Below are positions 32,913 through 42,764 of a stretch of 64,000 bases of DNA, one piece after another (within the stretch, counting starts at the first letter, position 1; every line of letters starts with the position of its first letter). Position numbers and translations under genes: made by a program. The stretch is taken from positions 558,001-622,000 of the forward strand of contig CP039998.1 in assembly GCA_013099015.1 (NCBI GenBank), in the 5' to 3' direction. Under the pieces are notes generated by a model that worked only from the letters and a program-made list of their open reading frames with translations, was not told the DNA's origin and searched no databases. The DNA is from Candidatus Saccharibacteria bacterium oral taxon 488. GTDB taxonomy: Bacteria > Patescibacteriota > Saccharimonadia > Saccharimonadales > Saccharimonadaceae.

Positions 32913-33807
32913 TTTCCTCAAGCCGCTTGACTAGATATTCGCGGAGGCTCGCACCAAGCTTCGGATCACGCATGCCAAAATCGATCACTGTCTTGAGATA
33001 CTCCAGCTTATCACCAGTGTCATAGTACGTGCCGTTGGTGATTTCTACGCCATAAAAACTATGGCCGTCATCAATCATGCTCTGCATAATCGGCTGCACC
33101 GTAAATTCACCGTGACCATCAAACGCATGCTTGGCTTTCTCGAGATAGCTAAAGAACTCGCCCGGCAGCAAATAGCTACTGACGCTTGCAAGATCGGACG
33201 GGGCATTAGCTTTGCCTGGTTTTTCAACAATGTTCGTCATCTTGATCACACCGTCAGCAACCTGCTCACCGTTAACCACGCCGTAGCGATCAAATTCAGC
33301 ATCATCAATAATCTTCTTGCACGATAGCACCGCGCCGTCTAATTTTTGCGCCGCAGCGATCATTTGGCGGAACCGGCTGGGACTAGCAGCGATAAAGTCA
33401 TCAGCAAACGTATAAATAACCGGCTCATCACCATTGATCAAATGTGCGGCGCAGGTCAACGGTGTGGCATTGCCGTACGGGCCTTTCTGGCGGATATAGA
33501 CAAAGTTAGCCATTTCTGACAAATTATTCACGATGTCAATCAGTGGCTGCTTCTTGGCGCCGCCCGCCCGCAGATTGACTAGCAGCTCCTCGTTCGGCCT
33601 GTCAAAATGATCCTCAATTGCTCGTTTGTTGGCGCTACCGATGATAATGATATCTTTGATGCCGGCCTCGACTAATTCCTCGACAACGTATTGGATAATC
33701 GGCTTGTCGATCAGCGGCATCATTTCTTTTGGCATGGCCTTGGTCTGCGGCAAGAACCGCGTACCGAAGCCAGCGGCGGCGATGATAGCTTTGGTTGGTT
33801 TTTTCAT
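32899..33807 (-). CDS. galU: UTP-glucose-1-phosphate uridylyltransferase
   Basis: Makes UDP-glucose from UTP and glucose-1-phosphate. The 302-residue length is typical. The nucleotide-binding loop KAIIAAAGFGTRFLPQTKAMPKEMMPL (split here as AAAGFGTRFLPQ and PKEMMPL), VEELVEAGIKDIIIIGS, the metal site FADDFI and VEKPGKANAPSDLASV are all GalU signatures. UDP-glucose would feed surface polysaccharide or glycolipid synthesis. It overlaps the preceding Nudix gene by four bases. Confidence 0.96.
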   Translation of the reverse strand: MKKPTKAIIAAAGFGTRFLPQTKAMPKEMMPLIDKPIIQYVVEELVEAGIKDIIIIGSANKRAIEDHFDRPNEELLVNLRAGGAKKQPLIDIVNNLSEMANFVYIRQKGPYGNATPLTCAAHLINGDEPVIYTFADDFIAASPSRFRQMIAAAQKLDGAVLSCKKIIDDAEFDRYGVVNGEQVADGVIKMTNIVEKPGKANAPSDLASVSSYLLPGEFFSYLEKAKHAFDGHGEFTVQPIMQSMIDDGHSFYGVEITNGTYYDTGDKLEYLKTVIDFGMRDPKLGASLREYLVKRLEENGAN

Positions 33808-34376
33808 GATAGTTCCTCCTGTCGTAGGTTATCTAAATAATCAAACAAAAGTGCGAATGGCCCTGTCACACATAAATCACCCGCCCGAGCAATGGCAAAC
33901 AACTCTGCCGCTGAAACAAACCGTAATTCAGCGCCTTGGCTGCTTTCAGCTTCATCAAGGTGGATTGCATCCTCATTGTACACGCAATCAGTCGCCAAGT
34001 ACACTGCAATCTTGATGTTAATGTACGGGCCCTCATAGCATTCACCAATATATTCAAAGCGCCCTGGCGTGCAGCTGGTCTCTTCCACTAGTTCACGCCG
34101 CGCTACCATCTCTACTGCTTCACCCGGCTCCCCGTCACCGCCGGGAAAATCATAGAGCCACTTTTCCGGGCCAGCTCGAAACTGATAGGTCATAGCGATC
34201 TTGTTATCCGTCGTCACTGCCACCACCAACACTGACACTAACTCCTCAGAAAAGAAGGTTGTAAACTCATACTGTTCGCCATCCTTTGTTTGATACCGCT
34301 TGATGACAGCCGAGCGCTTGTACGCATCGCCGACAGTCTGCGTGGTGGTTGGCTGAATACGCGTGAATGTTTTCAT
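33804..34376 (-). CDS. Nudix hydrolase, ADP-ribose pyrophosphatase-like
   Basis: A 190-residue Nudix protein. The Nudix box GGDGEPGEAVEMVARRELVEE followed by TSC fits G-x5-E-x7-REUxEE, and the residues before it (EKWLYDFPGG) match ADP-ribose/NDP-sugar pyrophosphatases (typically xxxELPAG). It overlaps gatB by one base and galU by four. Being beside galU suggests a role in nucleotide-sugar turnover; ADP-ribose is an equally good substrate. Confidence 0.88.
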   Translation of the reverse strand: MKTFTRIQPTTTQTVGDAYKRSAVIKRYQTKDGEQYEFTTFFSEELVSVLVVAVTTDNKIAMTYQFRAGPEKWLYDFPGGDGEPGEAVEMVARRELVEETSCTPGRFEYIGECYEGPYINIKIAVYLATDCVYNEDAIHLDEAESSQGAELRFVSAAELFAIARAGDLCVTGPFALLFDYLDNLRQEELS

Positions 34377-35878
34377 TACAGTCGCTCTCGGATTAGTTTC
34401 TGGGCGAGGCTCGGGTTGGCCTGGCCCTTAGAGCGCTTCATGACTTGGCCGACGAGGTAGCCGATGGCTTTGTCTTTGCCCGAGCGAATATCAGCGATGG
34501 ATGCCGCCGAGGCTGGGTCGTTCAATACTTCGTCAACAATGGCAGCAATAACCCCCTCGTCAGACACCTGCAACAAATTCTTACTCTCGGCAATCTCGCG
34601 CGGCCCCTGCTCGAGATATTGTCGATCAAATAGACTGAGGAAAATCTCCTTACCGCCCGTCGAACTCACCTCGTTATTCTCAACGAGCAGTGACAACTCT
34701 GTCAACCGACGCGGCCCGACATAGCCCTCCCCGATGAGATCCATATCAATCAGCTCCTCCGGCGTCGAAGCAAACCAGTTAAAGATCCGCTTGACCAGCC
34801 GCTGATATTTTATCTTGTCAACCCCCAGTTCATCAAGGACGGCTTGCTCGTTATGTACCGTCAGCGTCTTGATAGCGTCAAGCAATATCGCGAGCGGCTG
34901 ATGACCGAGGATCGTCGTAATCACCGAATGATCCAACCCCAGATCGGCCCACCGCTCTCGGCACTGGCTTGGCATCAACGGCATATAATGCTGCATGTGA
35001 GCAATCTCCTCGTCAGTCAATACAATCGGCGGAATGTCCGGATCAGGCATGTAGCGGTAATCCTGAGCGTCCTCTTTCGAGCGCTGCGAAGTGGTGACTT
35101 GCTTGTCATCATTCCAGCCGCGGGTTTCCTGCACCACCGACTCACCACTTTCCAGCAGGTCAACTTGACGCTTAAACTCGTATTCAGCGGCACGCTCGAC
35201 GCTGCGGAATGAATTGAGATTCTTCACTTCCGCGCGTTTGCCGAGCTCGGTCGCGCCTTTCTTGGCCACCGAGATGTTGACATCAAAGCGCATGTTGCCA
35301 TGATACAAATCACCGTGCGTCACGCCAGCATAGACCATCAATTTATGCAGCTCCGAAGCGTATGCCTTGGCTTCCTCGGCAGAATGCATGTCTGGCTCAG
35401 AGACGATTTCAATCAACGGCGTACCAGCGCGGTTGAGGTCAACCAGCGAATAGCCGTCGTGGTGCGTCAGCTTACCGGCATCCTCTTCCATGTGCGCATG
35501 ATGAATCCGCACCCGCTTGAGCGAGCCATCCTCTAGCGGCGCATCAACATAGCCAGCCAAAATGATCGGCTGATACATCTGCGAGGTCTGATAACCCTTT
35601 GGTAGGTCAGGATAAAAATAATGCTTGCGATCAAATCGGCTAACACGAGCAATCGGCGCGTTCAACGCCTTGCCGGCACGCACCGCCAGCTCGACGGCGT
35701 GCTTATTCAGCACCGGCAGCATGCCTGGTAATCCAAAATCAATTTCATGTGTTTTACTATTTGGCTCGGCGTCGCGAGCGTCGTTATCAGCTGGGCTAAA
35801 CAGCTTGGTTTTGGTCGCCAGCTGGACGTGGCATTCGATACCAATGGTCATTTCATATTCATCATATACACTCATCAT
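34376..35878 (-). CDS. gatB: Aspartyl/glutamyl-tRNA amidotransferase subunit B
   Basis: GatCAB converts Glu-tRNA-Gln (or Asp-tRNA-Asn) to the amidated form. 500 residues. The N-terminal kinase-like domain includes IGIECHVQLATKTKLFSP, FGLPGMLPVLN, DRKHYFYPDLPKGYQTSQ and GTPLIEIVSEPDM; the C-terminal YqeY-like domain ends LVGQVMKRSKGQANPSLAQK. A second ATG one codon later is equally plausible. Catalytic residues appear intact. The genome therefore probably makes Gln-tRNA or Asn-tRNA indirectly. Confidence 0.97.
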   Translation of the reverse strand: MMSVYDEYEMTIGIECHVQLATKTKLFSPADNDARDAEPNSKTHEIDFGLPGMLPVLNKHAVELAVRAGKALNAPIARVSRFDRKHYFYPDLPKGYQTSQMYQPIILAGYVDAPLEDGSLKRVRIHHAHMEEDAGKLTHHDGYSLVDLNRAGTPLIEIVSEPDMHSAEEAKAYASELHKLMVYAGVTHGDLYHGNMRFDVNISVAKKGATELGKRAEVKNLNSFRSVERAAEYEFKRQVDLLESGESVVQETRGWNDDKQVTTSQRSKEDAQDYRYMPDPDIPPIVLTDEEIAHMQHYMPLMPSQCRERWADLGLDHSVITTILGHQPLAILLDAIKTLTVHNEQAVLDELGVDKIKYQRLVKRIFNWFASTPEELIDMDLIGEGYVGPRRLTELSLLVENNEVSSTGGKEIFLSLFDRQYLEQGPREIAESKNLLQVSDEGVIAAIVDEVLNDPASAASIADIRSGKDKAIGYLVGQVMKRSKGQANPSLAQKLIRERL

Positions 35879-36294
35879 AACGCTCCCAAATCTTTTAATG
35901 CCTGTTCAAATGCGGCCATTGCCCGCTTGAATGTCTGGGTGGTGATGGTGACCCGACTTTCGTGGGCAATTTGATTACGCAGCTTATGCGCCGACCAAAC
36001 CGCGTCCTCATTCGTCCACAGACCACGCCGTGCCTTGAGCCGCTCACCCATCGTCGTACCGCTAACGCCGTATTCGCGCATCGCCCGGTCGAGCAACTTG
36101 TCAGCTTTGATAATCGCCATCTGCAGGCTATCGGGGTTATTTGTATCGGCCACACGCTGCACCGCCTGCCAGACTTTTCGGTATAGTTCCCGGTCGAGCT
36201 TCTCCGTTTGTTTTGACGTCAACTGAATGAATAGCATCAATAGGCCACCGATCACCAGCGCCGCTACCACCAGTGCGATCAACAATCCATCCAT
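35875..36294 (-). CDS. Membrane-anchored helical protein between gatA and gatB
   Basis: 139 residues, unrecognised. Residues 4-25 (LLIALVVAALVIGGLLMLFI) form one membrane helix. The remainder is helical and basic-acidic, including a KLDRELYRKVWQAVQRVADT stretch and the motif MREYGVSGTTMGERLKARRG; VWSAHKLRNQIAHE recalls HEPN-like R-N-x-x-A-H (RNQIAHE matches RxxxxH only broadly). It overlaps gatA by one base and gatB by four, so it is cotranslated with the amidotransferase. Function unknown. Confidence 0.7.
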   Translation of the reverse strand: MDGLLIALVVAALVIGGLLMLFIQLTSKQTEKLDRELYRKVWQAVQRVADTNNPDSLQMAIIKADKLLDRAMREYGVSGTTMGERLKARRGLWTNEDAVWSAHKLRNQIAHESRVTITTQTFKRAMAAFEQALKDLGAL

Positions 36295-37664
36295 CAGAGG
36301 ACCTCCACTTCCGCCGCCAGTTTCAGCAGGCTTCCGTCCGAACGGTAATTACCAACTAGCTGCACGCCGATCGGTAATCCTTCGTCATTATTTCCAGCTG
36401 GCACAGAAATTGCCGGCAGTCCAGCTAGACTAGCCGGCACGGTCATGATGTCAGACAGATACATCTTGATCGGATCACCAGTGTTCTCGCCAAGTTTGAA
36501 TGCCGGCGTTGGTGCCGTCGGCGTCAGCAGCGCATCGTACTCAGTGAACAACTTTTTGAACTCGTTGATGAGCAGCGTACGCGCTTTTTGCGCCTGCATG
36601 TAATAGGCATCAAAAAATCCGCTCGACAACACGAAACTACCGATCATAATCCGCCGCTTATTCTCCGTCATAAAACCTTCGTTACGGCTGCGGCCGTACA
36701 ATTCCGCCAGCGTTTTTACCTCAGCCGCTCGGTGACCATAACGCACACCATCATAGCGTGCCAGATTTGACGATAATTCTGCCGGCACAATAATATAGTA
36801 CATCGCCAGCGAATATTGCATCATGTCCAGATTCACTTCTTCAATTTCATAGCCCAGCTGCTTCAATTTTTCGGCATAATCAAGCGTTTTTTGGCGAACT
36901 GCCGTGTCTACGTCGTCAGTCATACATTGCTTGACCAAACCAATCTTTTTCTTTCTAAAGCCTGGCTGATTCCGCCAAAAGTCAGGCAGCGTCGTCATAT
37001 CCTTGTCGTCATGGCCCGCCATAATTTCCATCACCAAATTAGCATCATCAGCATTCGTCGCGAAACAGCCAATCGTGTCCGTGCTCGAGGCCATAGCCAC
37101 CACGCCGTAGCGGCTGACTGCGCCGTAGGTTGGTTTGACGCCGACCACGCCGTTAAAACTGGCGGGCTGACGAACCGAACCGCCAGTGTCTGTCCCCAAT
37201 GCAAACGGCACCACGTCAAGCGCCGTCACTACCGCCGAGCCGCCCGACGAACCGCCGGCTACTCGAGTTTTATCCGTAGCGTTTTTAGTCGGACCAAAGG
37301 CTGAATTTTCCGTCGAACCGCCGTGAGCAAAGGCGTCCAAGTTCGCCTTGCCGATGCAAATTGCGCCTTCAGCCTCTAATTTTTCAACCGCTGTTGCCTG
37401 GAGCGGCGCCTCAAAATTCTCGAGCATTTTTGCAGCGGCAGTCGTCGGCGCCCCAAAGGCTAAGAAATTATCTTTCACCACAAATGGCACACCAGCCAGT
37501 CGCCCAGAAACCTCGCCCTTATCCACCAGTTCGGCCCGCTTCAACGCCCGCTCTTCTGTCAAGCTGAGCAGTGCGTGATAATCTTCAACTTCGCGCGCTC
37601 GCCGCAGTGCTTCTTTAACATTTTCGACTGCGCCCTTTCCGGTAAAATCACTAATCCGACTCAT
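36294..37664 (-). CDS. gatA: Aspartyl/glutamyl-tRNA amidotransferase subunit A
   Basis: Glutaminase/amidase subunit that supplies ammonia to GatB. 456 residues. The amidase catalytic Lys is in GVPFVVKDNFLAFGAPTTA, the Ser-cis-Ser-Lys triad in VAGGSSGGSAVVTAL (SSGGSA) and GTDTGGSVRQPASFNGVVG. All three are intact. The C-terminus ends in ISVPAGNNDEGLPIGVQLVG, as usual. It overlaps gatC by one base. Confidence 0.97.
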   Translation of the reverse strand: MSRISDFTGKGAVENVKEALRRAREVEDYHALLSLTEERALKRAELVDKGEVSGRLAGVPFVVKDNFLAFGAPTTAAAKMLENFEAPLQATAVEKLEAEGAICIGKANLDAFAHGGSTENSAFGPTKNATDKTRVAGGSSGGSAVVTALDVVPFALGTDTGGSVRQPASFNGVVGVKPTYGAVSRYGVVAMASSTDTIGCFATNADDANLVMEIMAGHDDKDMTTLPDFWRNQPGFRKKKIGLVKQCMTDDVDTAVRQKTLDYAEKLKQLGYEIEEVNLDMMQYSLAMYYIIVPAELSSNLARYDGVRYGHRAAEVKTLAELYGRSRNEGFMTENKRRIMIGSFVLSSGFFDAYYMQAQKARTLLINEFKKLFTEYDALLTPTAPTPAFKLGENTGDPIKMYLSDIMTVPASLAGLPAISVPAGNNDEGLPIGVQLVGNYRSDGSLLKLAAEVEVL

Positions 37665-37951
37665 TACAATACCTGCGGCACTTTCACTTGATTATTCTGT
37701 TTATCAGGCGCCATCTCAAGCAACTCATCCTGAGAAATTCCCAGCTTGACCTCATCTTCACGCCAGACATTCTCTAGTCCCGTCACTTGATAAGTTGGCT
37801 CCACACCCGCCGTATCAAGCTCGCCGAGCTGCTCAATATAGCCAATTATATTTTCTAAATCCTGGCGCAGTCCATCAACTTCATCATCAGCTAATGCCAG
37901 ACTACTCAAACTCGCCAAGTGCTGAATATCACTGGTAGAAATAGTTGTCAT
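37664..37951 (-). CDS. gatC: Aspartyl/glutamyl-tRNA amidotransferase subunit C
   Basis: 95-residue subunit stabilising GatA-GatB. DIQHLASLSSLALADDEVDG and the C-terminal RRED-like region (NVWREDEVKLGISQDELLEM) are diagnostic. It opens the gatC-gatA-X-gatB-Nudix-galU-X operon. A TATAAT box ends seven bases before the ATG. Confidence 0.95.
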   Translation of the reverse strand: MTTISTSDIQHLASLSSLALADDEVDGLRQDLENIIGYIEQLGELDTAGVEPTYQVTGLENVWREDEVKLGISQDELLEMAPDKQNNQVKVPQVL

Positions 37952-37958
37952 GAAGTCT

Positions 37959-37964
37959 ATTATA
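37959..37964 (-). promoter_or_regulatory. -10 box of the gat operon, leaderless arrangement
   Basis: Extended -10 TGCTATAAT on the minus strand, ending seven bases before the gatC ATG. Confidence 0.6.
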
Positions 37965-37983
37965 GCACTGTCTCGAGGAAAAC

Positions 37984-39837
37984 CTAATAACTCAGCAGCC
38001 GCGGCGAATGGAGCGTCACCATCTGTGGTAGGCCATACCTACTGATCCCAGAACCAAGCGATAACCCACCGCGGTTCCAGCCGATAGCTGCCGCCGTTGC
38101 TGCATCGGTTGCCGCATTTGGTGCGTCTGGTCGTTCAATATAACTAATCTTGTTGGCACCACGATCTGCCACATATACTCGACCATCCGGGCCACGTAAA
38201 ACTTGTCCGCCGCCATCGCCACCAAAGCCAGGACCCATCCAGCTAGGTTGATTCGGCACTGACGAGTTTGGTAGAGAGTCGGCAACCGCACAGTCCCTGA
38301 AATGCTCACAGCTAGTGAAGCCGATGAATCGCTCGCTCGCTTTAATAGTGCTACTATTACGACTTGTTATATCATAGCGGAATAATTCACCAATATATAA
38401 CTTCGAGACGTAGACGTGGTCACCATTTGGCGAGAAATCAGCAGCATATCCTAAGCTACTGTCAAGTGGGTTGTTGTTATGCACGCCAACTGACCAGTGA
38501 GCTATTGGTGTCATATTGGTATCAGCCCCAGATATATCAAATACGTGTAATACTCCAGCGTTACCATTACGATTTGGACAGGCACTACCACCCATAAACA
38601 CTAACATTTTGGTAGCCTCGTTGTTAAAGTTAATTGAGCCGAATCCCGTTCGCGAAGGACTTGATGGATTTGGTTGTACGATACACGGCTGAGCCGGGCC
38701 AGACGGTACATTATATACTGCTGCATTTGGTGTCTGAATAGTTGCTCCGTTGTCAGTCGAGAAAATATTGAAGGCATAGACTTGATTCGGCGAACCCGGC
38801 CGATAGGTATACACCACCGCACCATTTCCCGCATTATTCGGCACGGCATTCATCGCCTCGCCAGAATAGTTGCGTGAAAAACTGCCCGCCATGCCAATGG
38901 ACATGTTCTTTTTCGTCACTCGTCCGAGTGGATCATTGGTAAAATCAACAACGTGGTAGTATAGCGTACCGAATTTTGCCCGCTCACGACCATTTGCCGA
39001 GTTTGATACTACGAGATACTTAGATTCCTCTTTGTTGATTGGAAAGGCAACCACTGCCTGCGTACCAGTACGCGAGCCACACAATCCCTGTGGTGATTCA
39101 CTATAGTATGCCGTTTGACCATCGTCACATGTTGGATTGCCATCGGGAGCCGAGCTATCAACCTGCATAATATTTCGCGCTGAATTCCAGATACGAAGCC
39201 CGTCAGAGTAGAATTTCAAATTACCATTACGATCGGAAATCGTTGTTAAACCCTCATGGGATGGGCCACTTGAGTGTGTTGGATGAGGGTGTGGCGTCGG
39301 TTTATTTGACCCGCCCACACCAAAATCAAGGCAGACTGACCCGCCGATACACCACCAACGCTTACTGGCGCGCGTTCCCTTAAAATCAACTTCCGGGATA
39401 GCTTGCTGGCGTGAATTGTAAATATAGGTCTTATACGGGCGGCCATCAGATTTTCGAATCAACTCAAGGTAGCCCTTGACATCAGCACGCCGCGGGTTAG
39501 TTGTTGAGGTGTATTCACCAATAAAATACGAACGTAATTTGTCATTACGAAATACGTCAATCGCCGTACCGTTGCCGCGGCAATCAGTACCTGGACGCAC
39601 ACCCGAGGCAATGGCACTGTCATGGCCACGACTGATACATTCATTCATCCGCACCACGCCGGCCTCAGCCGCTTCACGTGCCAGCTGATTATAATACTGC
39701 TCCATCAAGGCATTAGCTGCCGCTGACGCCAGTTGGAGACCAGCCAACAAGATCAGCAGCAGCATAATGCTCGCTACAAGGACGGTCGGCAAGACGAACC
39801 CACCGTCCTTATCCCACCCAGACGCTTTGTTAGTCAC
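37984..39837 (-). CDS. Pseudopilin N-terminus fused to a beta-propeller-like domain
   Basis: 617 residues from a GTG start with a GGAG ribosome-binding site, overlapping the upstream gene by eight bases. The N-terminus KASGWDKDGG is followed by FVLPTVLVASIMLLLILLAG, a prepilin-like cleavage site and assembly helix (as in PilX/PilV-type minor pilins); a YYNQLAREAAEAGVVRMNEC stretch follows. From about residue 190 the sequence has repeated blade-like segments ending in YVSKLYIGELFRYDITSR, GPDGRVYVADRGANKISYI and LRGPDG, suggestive of a six- or seven-bladed propeller. This could be a pilus-tip adhesin analogous in layout to PilY1, but that is inference. Confidence 0.75.
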   Translation of the reverse strand: MTNKASGWDKDGGFVLPTVLVASIMLLLILLAGLQLASAAANALMEQYYNQLAREAAEAGVVRMNECISRGHDSAIASGVRPGTDCRGNGTAIDVFRNDKLRSYFIGEYTSTTNPRRADVKGYLELIRKSDGRPYKTYIYNSRQQAIPEVDFKGTRASKRWWCIGGSVCLDFGVGGSNKPTPHPHPTHSSGPSHEGLTTISDRNGNLKFYSDGLRIWNSARNIMQVDSSAPDGNPTCDDGQTAYYSESPQGLCGSRTGTQAVVAFPINKEESKYLVVSNSANGRERAKFGTLYYHVVDFTNDPLGRVTKKNMSIGMAGSFSRNYSGEAMNAVPNNAGNGAVVYTYRPGSPNQVYAFNIFSTDNGATIQTPNAAVYNVPSGPAQPCIVQPNPSSPSRTGFGSINFNNEATKMLVFMGGSACPNRNGNAGVLHVFDISGADTNMTPIAHWSVGVHNNNPLDSSLGYAADFSPNGDHVYVSKLYIGELFRYDITSRNSSTIKASERFIGFTSCEHFRDCAVADSLPNSSVPNQPSWMGPGFGGDGGGQVLRGPDGRVYVADRGANKISYIERPDAPNAATDAATAAAIGWNRGGLSLGSGISRYGLPQMVTLHSPRLLSY

Positions 39838-40675
39838 ATCCAACTCCGTACTTATTGCACATTGTCGAACGGATGTTGCGCTGCACATTGGTTCTAGTGT
39901 ATGTCGACCCGGTATCGTGTACCTGGACGGCTGCCGTGATCGCCCCGGCAACCAGTACCGCTCCGGTTGCACCCAGCAAAATCAGAGACATTGTCTTAGA
40001 TGTGTTACGGCCAGAAATAATCCCCTTGAGCATCCACAACGTCACGCCGATTACCCCTAATGCCAAGAGATATGGCACAAACTCTGCGAGATATAGCGCA
40101 CCATACACCCTATCGGCACTGCCCGCACCGATAAACAGTAGTGAACTAATGAGAACTGTTATTATTTTTGCTACAAGCACTATTGCTGGAATTATCAATG
40201 CACCAAATGCGCCGTATGTTACTACTTTATACGCTGTCCGGCTAGTGTAGTTGTCGCGATCCGAGATAGCCCGTGAGACACGACCAAATGTGATGAGCGC
40301 AACAACTGCAAATAGCGTTGCCAATACACCCGCCATGACGATACCCGTCCCTGGTGTCACCATATTTATTGACAATATGTCAGCCAACCAGCCACCAATC
40401 GAAGTCGAAGTCGTTGTTGTTGCACCATTGACCTTCACCCAAGCGCCAAACAACGCCACCAATACCTGCGCAAATAACAACGCTGAAACGACTGTTGATA
40501 CCATCGCCAGCAGATATTCAAATGTCAGCCACTTTGCCTTGCCGCGATTTGGATCAACTGTAGCCTGAGGGTAATACGCCGTTGGCTGCGATGCATACTG
40601 TGGAACTGGCGGAACATCTGCGTCCTGTACCGGTTGCACCATCTCTGGTGTTGATGCTATTTTCTTTTGTGTCAT
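39830..40675 (-). CDS. Polytopic membrane protein upstream of the pseudopilin
   Basis: 281 residues. A Pro/Gln-rich cytoplasmic tail of about 50 residues is followed by six hydrophobic segments, including LLAMVSTVVSALLFAQVLVA, MAGVLATLFAVVALITFG, AFGALIIPAIVLVAKIITVL, VPYLLALGVIGVTLWMLKG and LILLGATGAVLVAGAITAAV. The arrangement recalls DUF5671-type proteins but I am not certain. It has a GGAGG ribosome-binding site and overlaps the pseudopilin-propeller gene, so it may help to insert or anchor that protein. Confidence 0.65.
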   Translation of the reverse strand: MTQKKIASTPEMVQPVQDADVPPVPQYASQPTAYYPQATVDPNRGKAKWLTFEYLLAMVSTVVSALLFAQVLVALFGAWVKVNGATTTTSTSIGGWLADILSINMVTPGTGIVMAGVLATLFAVVALITFGRVSRAISDRDNYTSRTAYKVVTYGAFGALIIPAIVLVAKIITVLISSLLFIGAGSADRVYGALYLAEFVPYLLALGVIGVTLWMLKGIISGRNTSKTMSLILLGATGAVLVAGAITAAVQVHDTGSTYTRTNVQRNIRSTMCNKYGVGCD

Positions 40676-40706
40676 AATTATTACCTCCGCTTATGCTACC
40701 CTCATT

Positions 40707-42677
40707 CTACATGGTCTGGCGAATTTCTGCAATCAAATCACGCAGCTCCGCCGCTTTTTCAAATTCTAGATTGGCGCTATGGAGCTCCATTTGACCAGTC
40801 AACTCCTTAATTAGCGTTGGATATTCGTCCTTTGGAATCTTCTTCAAATCAAGTTTTGGCTTTTTGTCTGATTCTTTTTGCGGGATGATAGAGCGCAGGC
40901 CATCATCAATCTTCTTTTGAATAGTTTGCGGCGTGATGTCGTGCGCTTCGTTATAGTTCTGCTGAATGTGCCGCCGACGATTCGTCTCGTCAATCGCCGC
41001 CCGCATCGACCCAGTAATTGTATCGCCATACATCAGCACCCGCCCATCCACGTGCCGCGCCGCCCGGCCAATCGTCTGGATCAGTGCCTGCTCAGAGCGC
41101 AGGAAACCTTCTTTATCAGCGTCCATAATCACTACCAGACTGACCTCTGGCAAATCCAACCCCTCGCGCAGCAAATTAATACCAACCAAGACATCATACG
41201 TACCCAACCGCAGATCTTTCAAGATATCGCCGCGCTCCAGCGTGTCAATTTCACTGTGTAGATACGCCGTTTTCACGCCATTGTCGGTCAAGTAGGCGCT
41301 TAAGTCCTCGGCCATACGCTTGGTCAAGGTGGTTACCAGTACGCGGTGTCCGCTAGCAACAGTCTGGCGAATCTCCTCCATCAAATCATCAACCTGCCCC
41401 TCAGTTGGCCGCACCTCAATCGGCGGATCAAGCAGCCCCGTCGGCCGAATCAACTGCTCGGCCGGCTTTGGCGAATGAGCCAGTTCATAGTCGCCCGGCG
41501 TAGCCGACACATAAATCGCCTGATGAATATGCTGATCAAATTCATCAAACCTCAGCGGGCGATTATCCAGCGCACTGGGCAAGCGAAACCCGTGCTCCAC
41601 CAACACTTCCTTGCGCGCCCGATCGCCGTTATACATGCCGCGGACTTGCGGCAAGGTCATGTGCGACTCGTCAACCAGCAGCAGCCAATCGTCTGGAAAA
41701 TAATCAATCAACGTCGCTGGCTGTTCGCCCGGCTCGCGGTCGGTCAGATAGCGCGAATAATTCTCAATACCTTTGACAAAGCCAGTTTCTTTCAGCATCT
41801 CCAGGTCGTATTTGGTGCGCTGAGCTAGGCGCTGGGCCTCCAGTAATTTATCGTGTGACCCAAGCCATTTGAGCCGCTCGTCAAACTCCTTTTCGATGCC
41901 GATGATGGCCTTTTCAATTCGTTCGCGCGGCGTTGAATAGTGGCTGGACGGAAAAATCGTTAGGCTAGCTGGCTGATCCAAAATCTCGCCCGTCAGCGGA
42001 TCGATTCGCGTGAGTCTCTCAACTTCATCGCCAAAAAACTCCACTCGCACCGCCGTGTCCTGCCCAGCTGGGAAAATATCCACCACATCGCCACGCACCC
42101 TGAAAGTACCGCGCGCGAAATCAACGTCGTTGCGCTTATATTGAATGTCAGTTAGTAAGCGAATAAACTTATCCTGGACTCGCCGCTCGCCTACCGTCAG
42201 CTGAATCGCCATATCAGCATACGTCTCCGGCGAACCGATGCCGTAAATACAGCTAACACTAGCCACGATGATAACGTCGCGTCGCGTTAGCAGCGCCGAA
42301 GTCGCCGCATGCCGCAGCCGATCAATTTCATCATTAATCTTTGAATCTTTCTCAATGTAGGTGTCACTCGAAGCAATGTAGGCTTCCGGCTGATAATAAT
42401 CAAAATAGCTGACAAAATAATGCACCTCATTATCCGGAAAAAACTCCTTAAACTCAGAAAACAGCTGCGCTGCCAAAGTCTTATTGTGTGCCAGCACCAG
42501 CGTCGGCACATTGGCTCGGGCGATAATATTTGCCATGGTAAACGTTTTACCCGAACCGGTCACGCCCAGCAGTGTTTGCTCGCGCTCGCCCCGCTCCAAA
42601 CCGCCCACCAGCTGAGCAATCGCCGTTGGCTGGTCGCCAGTCGGCTGATACCTGGAAACGAGATTAAATTGATTCAC
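40707..42677 (-). CDS. uvrB: Excinuclease ABC subunit B
   Basis: Damage-verification helicase of nucleotide excision repair. 656 residues with GTG start. Walker A is [17 protein letters not shown], the beta-hairpin region is [20 protein letters not shown], helicase motifs include [33 protein letters not shown] and the [24 protein letters not shown] block, and a C-terminal UVR domain ([18 protein letters not shown]) recruits UvrC. A TACAAT box ends seven bases before the GTG. Confidence 0.98.
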   Translation of the reverse strand: MNQFNLVSRYQPTGDQPTAIAQLVGGLERGEREQTLLGVTGSGKTFTMANIIARANVPTLVLAHNKTLAAQLFSEFKEFFPDNEVHYFVSYFDYYQPEAYIASSDTYIEKDSKINDEIDRLRHAATSALLTRRDVIIVASVSCIYGIGSPETYADMAIQLTVGERRVQDKFIRLLTDIQYKRNDVDFARGTFRVRGDVVDIFPAGQDTAVRVEFFGDEVERLTRIDPLTGEILDQPASLTIFPSSHYSTPRERIEKAIIGIEKEFDERLKWLGSHDKLLEAQRLAQRTKYDLEMLKETGFVKGIENYSRYLTDREPGEQPATLIDYFPDDWLLLVDESHMTLPQVRGMYNGDRARKEVLVEHGFRLPSALDNRPLRFDEFDQHIHQAIYVSATPGDYELAHSPKPAEQLIRPTGLLDPPIEVRPTEGQVDDLMEEIRQTVASGHRVLVTTLTKRMAEDLSAYLTDNGVKTAYLHSEIDTLERGDILKDLRLGTYDVLVGINLLREGLDLPEVSLVVIMDADKEGFLRSEQALIQTIGRAARHVDGRVLMYGDTITGSMRAAIDETNRRRHIQQNYNEAHDITPQTIQKKIDDGLRSIIPQKESDKKPKLDLKKIPKDEYPTLIKELTGQMELHSANLEFEKAAELRDLIAEIRQTM

Positions 42678-42684
42678 ATTTCCT

Positions 42685-42690
42685 ATTGTA
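42685..42690 (-). promoter_or_regulatory. -10 box of uvrB, leaderless GTG
   Basis: TACAAT on the minus strand, with TGC upstream, ending seven bases before the GTG at 42677. Confidence 0.55.
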
Positions 42691-42696
42691 GCATTA

Positions 42697-42726
42697 TTGA
42701 CAAATGGTAAATTTTCATGATATAGT
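42697..42726 (+). promoter_or_regulatory. Promoter of the LOG-family gene
   Basis: TTGACA (42697-42702) and TATAGT (42721-42726) with an 18-base spacer. Leader of about 32 bases with an AAGGG ribosome-binding site. Confidence 0.65.
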
Positions 42727-42764
42727 TGACCAGTTATTAGCGATAAAACAAAAAGGGCACTTCA

